Source of the DNA: Opacimonas viscosa
Lineage (GTDB): Bacteria > Pseudomonadota > Gammaproteobacteria > Enterobacterales > Alteromonadaceae
Assembly: GCF_024199005.1 (NCBI RefSeq)
Contig: NZ_JANATA010000001.1
Location: 248,001-312,000, forward strand
Reading direction: 5' to 3'
DNA: 64,000 nt
This document shows, in pieces, positions 16,943 to 25,546 of the stretch (its first letter is position 1; every line of letters starts with the position of its first letter). The position numbers were made by a program, and so were the translations under genes. Under the pieces are notes generated by a model. It was not told where the DNA came from. It made no database searches and saw nothing but the letters and a program-made list of their open reading frames with translations.

Positions 16943-19927
16943 TTAGACTTCATTTTCAACAATAGGCCTAGTTATTTCCTGTAAATCAGGTAGTTTGCGG
17001 TTACTAGCGAACTGATAAGTGCCGCTCAGATTAATGTTCTGCCATGCAACGGGTGATACTTGTCGAGTTATTGCTGCTTTTTCCTCGTCACCAACTTCTT
17101 CAAAGTGCAGTAATAGATGACTTAGGATCATCGAGTTAAAGTAGATAATAGCATTTGCCGTCAAACGGGCACACTCGTTCCAGACGACTATTTCTGATTC
17201 GTTTTTTCCACGGAACTGGTCACGATTGACCGATGCAATAGCTCGCCTGAGGAAATGCCAGGCTTCGCCTCGGTTCAGTGCTCGTTGAACATATTGGCGC
17301 AGACTTGCATCATCAATATAATCAAGTAAATATTGGGCTTTGATGAGCCTATTATATTCCGTTAATGCTTGTAATATAGGGTGTCTAGATGGATAACCAG
17401 ATAATTTGCGTACTAGCAATGCCTGTGTTGTGCGTTTTTCTTGAAGGGATAACACAATACGCTGAATATCCTGCCAGCCTTCTTCAATCACATTCATTTT
17501 TATCGGCTTTTTCAGCGCCAGATGCGTGTTTCCGTCGTCGCTTTCAGTTACGTTAAATAGGTCATTGATCACACTGGTGAACTGAGCATACCTAGGCGCA
17601 AAACTATAACCGCATAAATCCAATAAGGCATAATTAACATGATTAACACCATGGGTGTCGGTTGAGAGGACATCTGGCTTAAGATCACTAGTATTAGATT
17701 GTAGTAAGTCGTAAATATAATGGGACTCATGCTCATTAGATCCTATGATACGGGCATTTAACGCACTATGATTGGCAACTAACGTCATGGCCGTAATACC
17801 TTTGTTGGTGCCGAAGTATTTCGAGGAGTAGCGAGTTTTAAAAGTCTCAAGGTGAGTTTCAAATTTTTGCCCATCGGTACTGGCGTGCAGGACGTCTTCT
17901 TGGATGTGATAGTGGCGGAAAATAGGGAGTGCCGCTACTGCGTTATTGATGATATCACTAGCCTCTTGCAAGGTTTCAGGCCTAATATAATTAGCTTGTA
18001 TAGTGCTTAGATGCTCATAACTGCGATCAGATATTTGTGCCATCCCATATACGCCGCGATGTGTCGCATTCGCAATTAGAATAGCCAATAAATCATCCTG
18101 ATTGGCGCCTACTTGTTTTTGTATTGGCAGCACGTGTGCGAAGCATTGCATAAAGTTGGTTTCTTGTTCAACATAACGCAACACATCAGCAATACTGACG
18201 GGGATCATTTGTTTAAAGAAAGGGTTGTTGACAAGTGATTGGGAGCCTTTAACTGGCAGTCGCCATCGTGTGCCACTTCGGCTCTTCATGATCACATTGC
18301 GGTTATCACCATTATCAATGTGACGAGCAACATCTTCTAGGGATGTTGTTAAGCGTATTTGTTTTACTTGCAGTAGCTTCTGAATCGGCTGCTTTAGCTT
18401 TTCCAATGTTGATGATGCCAATAGATCAGGCTGTATTGACGATGCAATTAAGTCGTCTTCTAGCGCACGATATTTAGTGACGTTTGATAAGTAAATTCGA
18501 CCATTAAGCCGAGAAGCCAGTTGACGGTAAAGCAACCATTCGTATCGCTGTGGATGAACAACATCCTTGTTAATTAACCATGGACGATGTTTTTGTTGGA
18601 TAAGTGTACTATCCATTGTTTGCAATGTATTACCTGCTAATAGTTCTGTTTTTGTGGTTTTGAGCTGGGTCACTAATGCTTCTGAGCCTTTACCTGCTTG
18701 GCATTCAAGACATAGAAACACGGGCCTTAATAACTGCTCAATTAACCCGTTTTGATCATCATAATATTGCCATTGATATTCTTCTACCGTGCGTTTTTGC
18801 TTTTTTAAGTACAGGCATAGCGTTTCTATATCTTGGTTATTCATTACACTTAATGCTTGTTGCCTAACCGTTGCAAATGGTTGATTATCGTCGATACTGT
18901 CATCAACAAACAGATGCAGTAATTCTGCGGCTTTGGTGACATTGTCTGCAGCTGACCTCCATGAGTCAAACACTGCCTGTTGGGCAAACGCATGCGCAGC
19001 TTCTTGTTGTTTACGGATATGATGAATAAACCCATCAGCCAATCGCTCTAGGCTTTGCCGTATGCGTTGAGTCAGAAAACACAGCAACCATAGGTGTTGC
19101 TGTGGACGCTTAAAGCGTTTTAGTTTACTGCCATAATAATCCACCATTTCACCGAAGTGTTGTTGGTTTTTAGACGATAAGGCTAAGCCCTTAACAGCAT
19201 TATCAATCTGTCTTGTATAAGGCTGTAACTGATGATACACCGTCAGTTCTTTTTTTAGCTCTGTCACCATAACGCTTTTTGCACCGGCTCGAAGCTGGCT
19301 TAAGGAGAGCCCATCTTTGTCATCGATAATAGTATTTAGAAATCCGTGTAGTTCAGATGAAACATGAATACGAAGCTTATTATTTAACGCCTTCTTGACC
19401 TGTTGGATAACACGACTGATAAGCTTTTGTAAGACAGTATATTTAGGGATGGCAATTCTATGCGTTGCTAGATATTCAGCGGCTGCATCGAATAGATAAC
19501 GAGGCTCAAGCCAAGCTTTGCCGACCATAACAAGATGTTCGTACAGCGGCGCAAAGTGCAGACTTTCGTCCCATTTCTGATAGTTTAATAACCTCAGTAT
19601 TCTTTGATATATACGGTCACGCTGCATCTTATTAATGCTGAAAGGCCTGATCCCTTTGCCTCCTTGAACTTGCGTTGAAATAAACTGCATATCGTCAAAG
19701 ATGAGGTTAAAGCTAGGTGAAAGAATCACAGGCTTAGACTTAAAATACCCTAATAACGCAATGAAATAGCATCGGTGGTTCCTTAGGCGAATACTTTTCA
19801 ACTCTGTTAACTCGATCTCGTTTGGCGTAAAATACAATCGTTGTTGTTCAAGTGATAATAGCGGCGGAGAATATAGATCAAGCTGCTCAGCTTTGGTAAG
19901 AATTGATAGTTCGTTTTTTATAGCCAT
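16943..19927 (-). CDS. tnpA: Tn3-family transposase TnpA, copy 1
   Basis: DDE transposase of 994 residues that should recognise the 43-bp ends and drive replicative transposition through a cointegrate. N-terminal DNA-binding region (DUF4158-like) to about 170, then the Tn3 DDE domain. Candidate catalytic residues are Asp685 (STDGQKF), Asp757 (STDTHGVNH) and Glu888 (NRGEAWHFLRR); the spacing of 72 and 131 residues fits Tn4430 TnpA. No frameshift or internal stop, so the gene looks intact. The translation is identical to that of the copy at 39495-42479. Confidence 0.95.
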   Translation of the reverse strand: MAIKNELSILTKAEQLDLYSPPLLSLEQQRLYFTPNEIELTELKSIRLRNHRCYFIALLGYFKSKPVILSPSFNLIFDDMQFISTQVQGGKGIRPFSINKMQRDRIYQRILRLLNYQKWDESLHFAPLYEHLVMVGKAWLEPRYLFDAAAEYLATHRIAIPKYTVLQKLISRVIQQVKKALNNKLRIHVSSELHGFLNTIIDDKDGLSLSQLRAGAKSVMVTELKKELTVYHQLQPYTRQIDNAVKGLALSSKNQQHFGEMVDYYGSKLKRFKRPQQHLWLLCFLTQRIRQSLERLADGFIHHIRKQQEAAHAFAQQAVFDSWRSAADNVTKAAELLHLFVDDSIDDNQPFATVRQQALSVMNNQDIETLCLYLKKQKRTVEEYQWQYYDDQNGLIEQLLRPVFLCLECQAGKGSEALVTQLKTTKTELLAGNTLQTMDSTLIQQKHRPWLINKDVVHPQRYEWLLYRQLASRLNGRIYLSNVTKYRALEDDLIASSIQPDLLASSTLEKLKQPIQKLLQVKQIRLTTSLEDVARHIDNGDNRNVIMKSRSGTRWRLPVKGSQSLVNNPFFKQMIPVSIADVLRYVEQETNFMQCFAHVLPIQKQVGANQDDLLAILIANATHRGVYGMAQISDRSYEHLSTIQANYIRPETLQEASDIINNAVAALPIFRHYHIQEDVLHASTDGQKFETHLETFKTRYSSKYFGTNKGITAMTLVANHSALNARIIGSNEHESHYIYDLLQSNTSDLKPDVLSTDTHGVNHVNYALLDLCGYSFAPRYAQFTSVINDLFNVTESDDGNTHLALKKPIKMNVIEEGWQDIQRIVLSLQEKRTTQALLVRKLSGYPSRHPILQALTEYNRLIKAQYLLDYIDDASLRQYVQRALNRGEAWHFLRRAIASVNRDQFRGKNESEIVVWNECARLTANAIIYFNSMILSHLLLHFEEVGDEEKAAITRQVSPVAWQNINLSGTYQFASNRKLPDLQEITRPIVENEV

Positions 19928-20022
19928 AGGAATTAAATTAAGTTTAAGGGGTTGTTAACCTCATAATTTGCCATACTTTGGAGAAGTAACCCACCTTTGT
20001 ATGCCTTTAAATATGGTGAGTA

Positions 20023-20065
20023 TGGCGATTTATGTTACTTTAGAGGGGAAAATCCCTAGAACCCC
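20023..20065 (-). repeat. Terminal inverted repeat, Tn3-family copy 1, right
   Basis: 43 bp, perfect mate of 16855-16897. It sits directly against the truncated TauE-like gene. Confidence 0.95.
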
Positions 20066-20685
20066 TATTTAGTGCGCCTTTGGTTTTTATTGTTGCGCCT
20101 TCATTAGTGCCAGGCCCAATGATTTTACTTGCACTATTTAACACCCTCATTTTATCGTTTAAATTTAGGCAAAGAATTAACTTTTCACTGACAAAACACT
20201 CGTTTATTGGTGGCGCCTTAGGAGTGCTATTGGGCGCTCTGTTAATTGGTAACCTATCTGCAACCCAGTACCAAAAGATATTTGGTTTTCTTATGTTATT
20301 CGCCGTCTCGCTGTCAATTATGGGCATTACCCCAAAAGTCACTCGTTTAACGAGTTTAATTGCCTCAAGTATCTCTGGGCTAATGGGCACAATCACCTCT
20401 GCAGGTGGTGCCCCAATGGGGTTACTTTACCAATCTGAAGAGAAAACAACGGTCAAAGCAAACTTGAGTATTTATTTCGTTTATTTAAATACTATCGCCA
20501 TCGTTGCATTATGGATAACAGGGGAAAGCGGAATACAAGATTTATACGCCTTTGTGTCTTTGGCACCCGCTGTTTTAATTGGCGTCTATCTTTCCACTCA
20601 TTTTGACAAACTCATCAACGCGTCGGCAATGCGATTCTTAGTTTTACTAGTGGCTACACTTTCAGGTATTGTACTCGTTATCTAA
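20066..20685 (+). pseudogene. 5'-truncated TauE/SafE-family permease
   Basis: The frame is open from the transposon boundary (FSAPLVFIVAPSLVPGP) to a normal stop, about 205 residues. The PSLVPGPMILLAL helix, GGALGVLLGALLIGNL and the second-half repeat ITSAGGAPMGLLYQ fit TauE/SafE (DUF81) anion exporters, normally about 245-260 residues with seven or eight helices. The first helix or so and the start codon are missing because the Tn3-family element ends here; the TTG at 20080 is unlikely to be a real start. Co-oriented with the lactonase gene. Confidence 0.72.
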
Positions 20686-20705
20686 TTTGCACTCCTACAT
20701 TTCTC

Positions 20706-21593
20706 ATGACAGGTTCAAACATTTGTGTCGCTTTAGAAACTCCCAAAACGCTTCTTGGCGAAGGACTTTTCTTCAGTAAAGTTGAAATGGCCATTTATTG
20801 GGTAGACATAAAAAAGCCTAGATTATTCAAGCTAGATTTGACAACTAAAATGGTAACAGCCCACTCATTTGACGAGACAATTTCTTGGGTTAATATGGAT
20901 ACCAAGCAAAATTTAATTGTCGGCTGTGTTTCTGGTATCTACCGGTTTGATTTAGCACTAAAATCTAAAACGTTAATTTGGAAAAATGATAAACAAGCTT
21001 TGGGGATAAGGCTAAATGACGCTAAGTGTGATCGGGAAGGCAAACTTTTTTTTGGCACTATGGATGAAGCTGAAAAAGCGCCTAAAGGCGAGTTGCTGAC
21101 GTTCGATACCAACTCAAAATGCATATCGGTTGATTCAAATTACATCGTATCAAACGGTCCTGCTTTTGATTGTTCAGGTAATACGATTTACTCGGTTTCC
21201 TCAACCGAAAGAACCGTTTTTAAGCTAACAAAGCGCAACGGTTCTCTAAAACTCAATAAATCAGTCTTCATAAAATGGTCCGAAAACCAAGGCTTCCCTG
21301 ACGGACTCACTGTCGATTCTAATGGCAATATCTGGATTGCAAGCTGGGGTGGCGGCGCAATATATTGTTATAGTCCAGATGGAAAAATGATTGAAAAGAT
21401 TGAGGTACCTGCACCTTATGTAACCAACATTACATTTGCCGGTGAAGACTACACTGACGTTTATATAACTACAGCGACAGCACCAATGACGGATCAGCAA
21501 AGATTAGCGTTTCCCGATGCCGGAAAGCTGTTCCACTTTCGAACGGCGGCAAAAGGGATAGAAGAAAAGCCTATTTGTAACTTGCCAATTTAG
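20706..21593 (+). CDS. SMP-30/gluconolactonase-family protein
   Basis: Six-bladed beta-propeller lactonase of the SGL family, 295 residues. The family N-terminal motif LGEGLFFSKVEMAIYWVDI, the metal-site stretch IRLNDAKCDREGKLFFGTMD, SNGPAFDCSGNTIYSVSS and PDGLTVDSNGNIWIASWGGG are all present. It probably hydrolyses a sugar lactone (for example galactono- or arabinono-lactone), but the substrate cannot be read from sequence. It follows the truncated TauE-like gene by 20 bases and its 3' end overlaps the convergent MFS gene by 23 bases. Confidence 0.82.
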   Translation: MTGSNICVALETPKTLLGEGLFFSKVEMAIYWVDIKKPRLFKLDLTTKMVTAHSFDETISWVNMDTKQNLIVGCVSGIYRFDLALKSKTLIWKNDKQALGIRLNDAKCDREGKLFFGTMDEAEKAPKGELLTFDTNSKCISVDSNYIVSNGPAFDCSGNTIYSVSSTERTVFKLTKRNGSLKLNKSVFIKWSENQGFPDGLTVDSNGNIWIASWGGGAIYCYSPDGKMIEKIEVPAPYVTNITFAGEDYTDVYITTATAPMTDQQRLAFPDAGKLFHFRTAAKGIEEKPICNLPI

Positions 21594-22896
21594 GCTTTAA
21601 CCGTTTTAAGAACAGTAAAACCACTGCGCTACCCAAAACACTGCCAAAAGTAAGCATGACTCTCAGAGTATCAATAGCTGCATCGCGGTCAAAAAGTGAT
21701 TGACCTGAGCCGAATCCCAAATAACTTAATATCATTCCCGAAAAGAAAAAGGAGCAAAAAAGACCGAGGTAAATGAACTTATTGTGTTTGGCAAATATTT
21801 CAGCCTCTTGACTGACGCCTTGTTCTTGGGCATTACGCTTCGATAACTGGACTAACAATATTGGAAGTAAAACGCCCATCGCTGTCCATACCCAAGCACC
21901 CGAAATGGCATCCAATAAAAGCCAATATTCCATCCCAGGTTGGAAAACCCACCACTTTGAAATCCCGTTTAGTAAATTTAGGCTATAGATAGCAACCAAA
22001 ACTTTAAGGACACCAAACTTTTCCACCAGATTTCTAGCCAATGGAATAGTAATGAGGCCAACGACCGCATATGCGGTTGAAAGCACACCCTTCCAGAAAA
22101 CGCCGTCATTCAGGTCTCCCGAGAACATGTGATAGACAATTAGATAAAAATCAAAAAATAGAACACATCCAATTACGCCAAACTGAATAAAAGTAATCGC
22201 CAGAATAATATTTAGAGGTGGTTTGATTCGATTAGAGATACTGACATCTTGTTTCTTTTCTGTTTTTACGCTGTTCGACTGAGGAATGGATTTAGACCAA
22301 ATACTGGATAAGTGGCTCAATCCGCCTATTAACAAACAGCCAACTGATACCCCTACAACCTTAATTCCACTCGTTAAACTCATGAAAAGGCTGGACTGGG
22401 CAATCGGAAACATCCAAAAATAGATTAACGACCCAAACTTTTCAAAATAGTTGGTAAACGCCATCACCTCATTTGTCTCAGAACTACGTTTGATACTCAG
22501 AAAAGCAATGGTCCGTATCGTGATATTAAGGACGGTTGCGGATACAAAAAACAAGGTAGAAAAGAAAAACAAATACAAGAGTATTTGATAGTTTGACCAC
22601 TTCTCTGGCACCACCCAAATCGCGGAAAAAGCCAATGCACAGCACCAGCCGCTATACCTCAATAAGACAGCACGTTGTTCAATACTGTTGCAAAAAGAAT
22701 CTATTTTTTTACCGATAACAGGACTAAAAAACGCGGAAATCAAAACGGGTAACGTGAGAATACAGCCCAATATAAAAGGATCGACCGCTAGCACCATCTG
22801 ATAATATGGAATTGCTAAAGCCGCGAGGCCATTTGCTACGAAAAAGGCAGCGAAAAAACCGCTGCCCAGTGCTAATTTGACATTATTCAAAGTCAT
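21571..22896 (-). CDS. MFS sugar permease, GPH/MelB-like
   Basis: Twelve-helix transporter of 441 residues, with an N-terminal FFAAFFVANGLAALAIPYYQ helix and a central cytoplasmic loop at about 215-230 (SIPQSNSVKTEKKQD). The overall pattern fits the glycoside-pentoside-hexuronide:cation symporters more than the drug-efflux groups. As it lies behind a GH5-like hydrolase, symporter and beta-galactosidase on the same strand, import of an oligosaccharide or liberated sugar is the likely role. Start ATG 22896. Confidence 0.75.
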   Translation of the reverse strand: MTLNNVKLALGSGFFAAFFVANGLAALAIPYYQMVLAVDPFILGCILTLPVLISAFFSPVIGKKIDSFCNSIEQRAVLLRYSGWCCALAFSAIWVVPEKWSNYQILLYLFFFSTLFFVSATVLNITIRTIAFLSIKRSSETNEVMAFTNYFEKFGSLIYFWMFPIAQSSLFMSLTSGIKVVGVSVGCLLIGGLSHLSSIWSKSIPQSNSVKTEKKQDVSISNRIKPPLNIILAITFIQFGVIGCVLFFDFYLIVYHMFSGDLNDGVFWKGVLSTAYAVVGLITIPLARNLVEKFGVLKVLVAIYSLNLLNGISKWWVFQPGMEYWLLLDAISGAWVWTAMGVLLPILLVQLSKRNAQEQGVSQEAEIFAKHNKFIYLGLFCSFFFSGMILSYLGFGSGQSLFDRDAAIDTLRVMLTFGSVLGSAVVLLFLKRLKPKLASYK

Positions 22897-22933
22897 TCAT
22901 TCTCGGTGATACGTTAGTTCATCCTATAAACTA

Positions 22934-25489
22934 CTAACGAAGCGCAATAAGTTCAATTTCAATACCATGCCATTTGTTATCCTTAGGTTTAGCGTAGGCA
23001 TTTTGCTCAAAACGAACTTGGAAGCCTTGAAGTTTTTCAAGATCGCCCAGCGAGTCATTCTGATGCGCCAGTTCAATCGGTAAAAACATTGGGTACGATT
23101 TTGTTAGCATAGTTGAGTTGGGTTTTAACTTGTTCAACTCGATGAACTTATATGTCCACTTATTACTCACTTCAAACGTAGTGCCAAATGCTAGACCATC
23201 TTCATTTAATAACGAAAAGTTAACAAATTCCCTCTTTGAGTGCGCTTTGATTTTAATTAAAAGGTGTTTGTATCCCTTAAGGTTTTTATCAGATAGCGAT
23301 TTGTCTTCAGCAAACGATGACCTTGCAAGCCAATTATTGTCTTGAGATAGTCCTTCAACCCCTAACTTTAAAGCTTGATTTAACCCATTTTCGCCGGCGA
23401 TGAATTCCCATTTTGCGCGCCCTTTTTTAGGATAGATTAACGTGGTTTGATCCGATACCGGGTTAAACAGCTCAACAATCGTCTGTTTCGGCCTTAGTTT
23501 AGTTTTCCAAAGTGACGTTGGATTAACAAAGTCCCATTCACTGGGGTTGCCAGCTACGCCCCCTGGGTAACTCGACCACGAAGCATTTGTCTTCACGGCA
23601 ACTTGATATTCTAATTGCCCTGTCTTTGTCCATTTTTCAGGAAGTAAGAAAGAATAACGGTTCTGCGTTTCACGACGCAAATCAAATTGAGTGAAATTAT
23701 GATCTCCTGCGTAACGGACGTAGATTTTTGCTTGTTCAATTTCATGCGGTGAAGACATGTTAAACGAAAAGCGGCGACGATCAGATACGTTATAGCTATC
23801 TTGTACTTGATGCCAAATTTTCACTTGCTCGTGAGGTTCGGAACGCTCGTTTATTACCGTATTTGGCAAATAGTAGTTCGAGTCAATTTGGCTCACCAAG
23901 TCTTCAGTTGTGGGTTTATTGCTTAGTAAATAAATTCCTGGTTTAACTACAAATTGTCGTCCAACTGCTTGGCCTTTTAGGTTATTACCTTCGTTAAGCC
24001 CTAAAAAGTAGAATCGATCATCTAAGTCTTTCAAGTCAACTTTGATAGCATGCTGACTCACAATCAAGGCACCAACTTGACGTTTTAAACTGCCCGGTAA
24101 ATGAGGGTCTGACACCTTAATTACATCTGGATAAACTTCTAACTGCCATACGCCAGGCTCAACTTTATCCAAAAAATAGGCGCCTGAACCACCATATTGA
24201 ATCGATTTGGATTGGCCAACACCAGCAATGTGCTTCACTGAATCAGAGGCCAACAAATCATTATCGTTGGTATAAATTAGACGGTCAGATTGGTTTAAAG
24301 TGGCTAAATCACGATGATAGTCCAACGCGAAGTCCGCAAACTCATTACTCTTAGGGTAACGACTCTGCTTGTAGTCTTTTGGTAATTGGCGAAAAGCCTC
24401 CGCCGCTATCATCAAGCTAATTGCTTTCGAAGGCGTGTACAACAAGTTCAAATAATGTGTGTTGTATTCAGAGTTACTGTGGGCAGTTGCCGCCGGATCA
24501 TAAGCAAACTGTGTCGCCCATTGAAACCCTTCAGCGCGAAGACTGCGTGCCATCGCAGGGTACATCACAGAGCGAGTCACATCCGCAGCATCAAACTCAT
24601 AAATCATTTTGCCTTTGTTTTGGCAGGCCTTTAAATTTGAAAACGGGTTGTGATACTTAGCCACATTAAACAACACATTTGTGTTGAGACGACTGTTTTT
24701 CACTAGCCCCGTTGGGTACCACTGAAAAGCAATACCATCTATTTCAGAACGACAGATAGCATCGGCAAACTCTCTCCAATCGCCTTGTTCACTGATATTG
24801 TAAAAAAGTGGTTTAGTGACGCCCTTAGCCCTCGCAGACGAAATCAACTTATTTACATAATCTTTACTGTCTTCCACATCAGATTTATGTTTTGGCTCGT
24901 TGAACAACTCAAATGCAATGACATTTTCGTCAAACCCTAGAGGCTTGCCTGTGTAGCGATTTTTGTGAAGCAACAATTGGGTAACAAAATTAATAGTTTG
25001 TTTAACAGCTTTGGGATCTTCATTCATCTGTGATTTTGTGTAACTTTCTGCAAAAGCACCGGTTTGAAGATCCGGCTCAGGATAGCCATTTCCCCACCAA
25101 GCCATTGGCGTGATAATTGATTTTATGCCCTTCTTTTCTAGAGCTAGCATCAGATAATCGAACAGCTCTAAATGATGAGTATCAACTAAATTACCGTTTG
25201 CGTCACTCAATTCGCGATCCCAAATATGAACTCGATAGGCGTCCAAACCCAATCGGGCTATGTGATCGACGTCCATATCTATTGCCGCTTTGTGATCCAC
25301 ACCGAGTCGTTGGTGAGAGCGATAGCCAAAAGCAAATGGCGTATTGTAATTGACGCCAAAACGTCGCATTTCTTTGCCATCTGCTTCAAACACGACTCCA
25401 TCTTTGACTACCGCATTGTCCGCATGGCTAAACATACTAAGCAAAGAAGCGACAACGCAAACTGCGGCACTACCTAATTTTAAAGCCAT
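22934..25489 (-). CDS. Secreted GH5-like (clan GH-A) glycoside hydrolase with C-terminal carbohydrate-binding-like domain
   Basis: 851 residues from ATG 25489, which has a GGAGG ribosome site seven bases upstream; the longer frame to 25534 lacks this. Signal peptide to about residue 23. A TIM-barrel domain (about 27-400) has FELFNEPKH with the predicted acid/base Glu198 and MIYEFDAAD with the predicted nucleophile Glu298, the NEP pattern and spacing of GH5/clan A. A middle beta region (about 420-660) and a C-terminal jelly-roll-like domain (about 685-851, SLLNEDGLAFGTTFEVSNKW) probably bind glycan. I cannot assign a subfamily; with the galactose genes around it, an endo-acting galactan- or mannan-type enzyme is plausible. 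12 bases before it ends the galactose symporter gene. Confidence 0.72.
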   Translation of the reverse strand: MALKLGSAAVCVVASLLSMFSHADNAVVKDGVVFEADGKEMRRFGVNYNTPFAFGYRSHQRLGVDHKAAIDMDVDHIARLGLDAYRVHIWDRELSDANGNLVDTHHLELFDYLMLALEKKGIKSIITPMAWWGNGYPEPDLQTGAFAESYTKSQMNEDPKAVKQTINFVTQLLLHKNRYTGKPLGFDENVIAFELFNEPKHKSDVEDSKDYVNKLISSARAKGVTKPLFYNISEQGDWREFADAICRSEIDGIAFQWYPTGLVKNSRLNTNVLFNVAKYHNPFSNLKACQNKGKMIYEFDAADVTRSVMYPAMARSLRAEGFQWATQFAYDPAATAHSNSEYNTHYLNLLYTPSKAISLMIAAEAFRQLPKDYKQSRYPKSNEFADFALDYHRDLATLNQSDRLIYTNDNDLLASDSVKHIAGVGQSKSIQYGGSGAYFLDKVEPGVWQLEVYPDVIKVSDPHLPGSLKRQVGALIVSQHAIKVDLKDLDDRFYFLGLNEGNNLKGQAVGRQFVVKPGIYLLSNKPTTEDLVSQIDSNYYLPNTVINERSEPHEQVKIWHQVQDSYNVSDRRRFSFNMSSPHEIEQAKIYVRYAGDHNFTQFDLRRETQNRYSFLLPEKWTKTGQLEYQVAVKTNASWSSYPGGVAGNPSEWDFVNPTSLWKTKLRPKQTIVELFNPVSDQTTLIYPKKGRAKWEFIAGENGLNQALKLGVEGLSQDNNWLARSSFAEDKSLSDKNLKGYKHLLIKIKAHSKREFVNFSLLNEDGLAFGTTFEVSNKWTYKFIELNKLKPNSTMLTKSYPMFLPIELAHQNDSLGDLEKLQGFQVRFEQNAYAKPKDNKWHGIEIELIALR

Positions 25490-25546
25490 TTTAGCGCCTC
25501 CAACTGACGTTTTTTTGATTCTATGAAAGTGCATCGAAGCTCCGCC

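Larger units (their letters stand above)
16855..20065 (-). mobile_element. Tn3-family transposable element, copy 1 (tnpA only)
   Basis: 3211 bp bounded by 43-bp perfect terminal inverted repeats (16855-16897 and 20023-20065) beginning GGGGTTCTAGGGATTTTCCC. It contains a single long gene, tnpA; there is no resolvase, res site or passenger gene, so the layout matches tnpA-only Tn3 relatives such as IS1071. The second copy at 39407-42617 lies exactly 22552 bases further on in the same orientation, with an identical TnpA translation and no base difference in the parts I compared. Flanking pentamers are ATGAT (left) and TATTT (right), so there is no 5-bp target duplication. Confidence 0.93.

Noticed and set aside
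20080..20685. TauE-like frame as an intact gene starting at TTG 20080
   Set aside because: The frame runs back to the transposon edge, there is no ribosome site, and the first helix of the family is missing.
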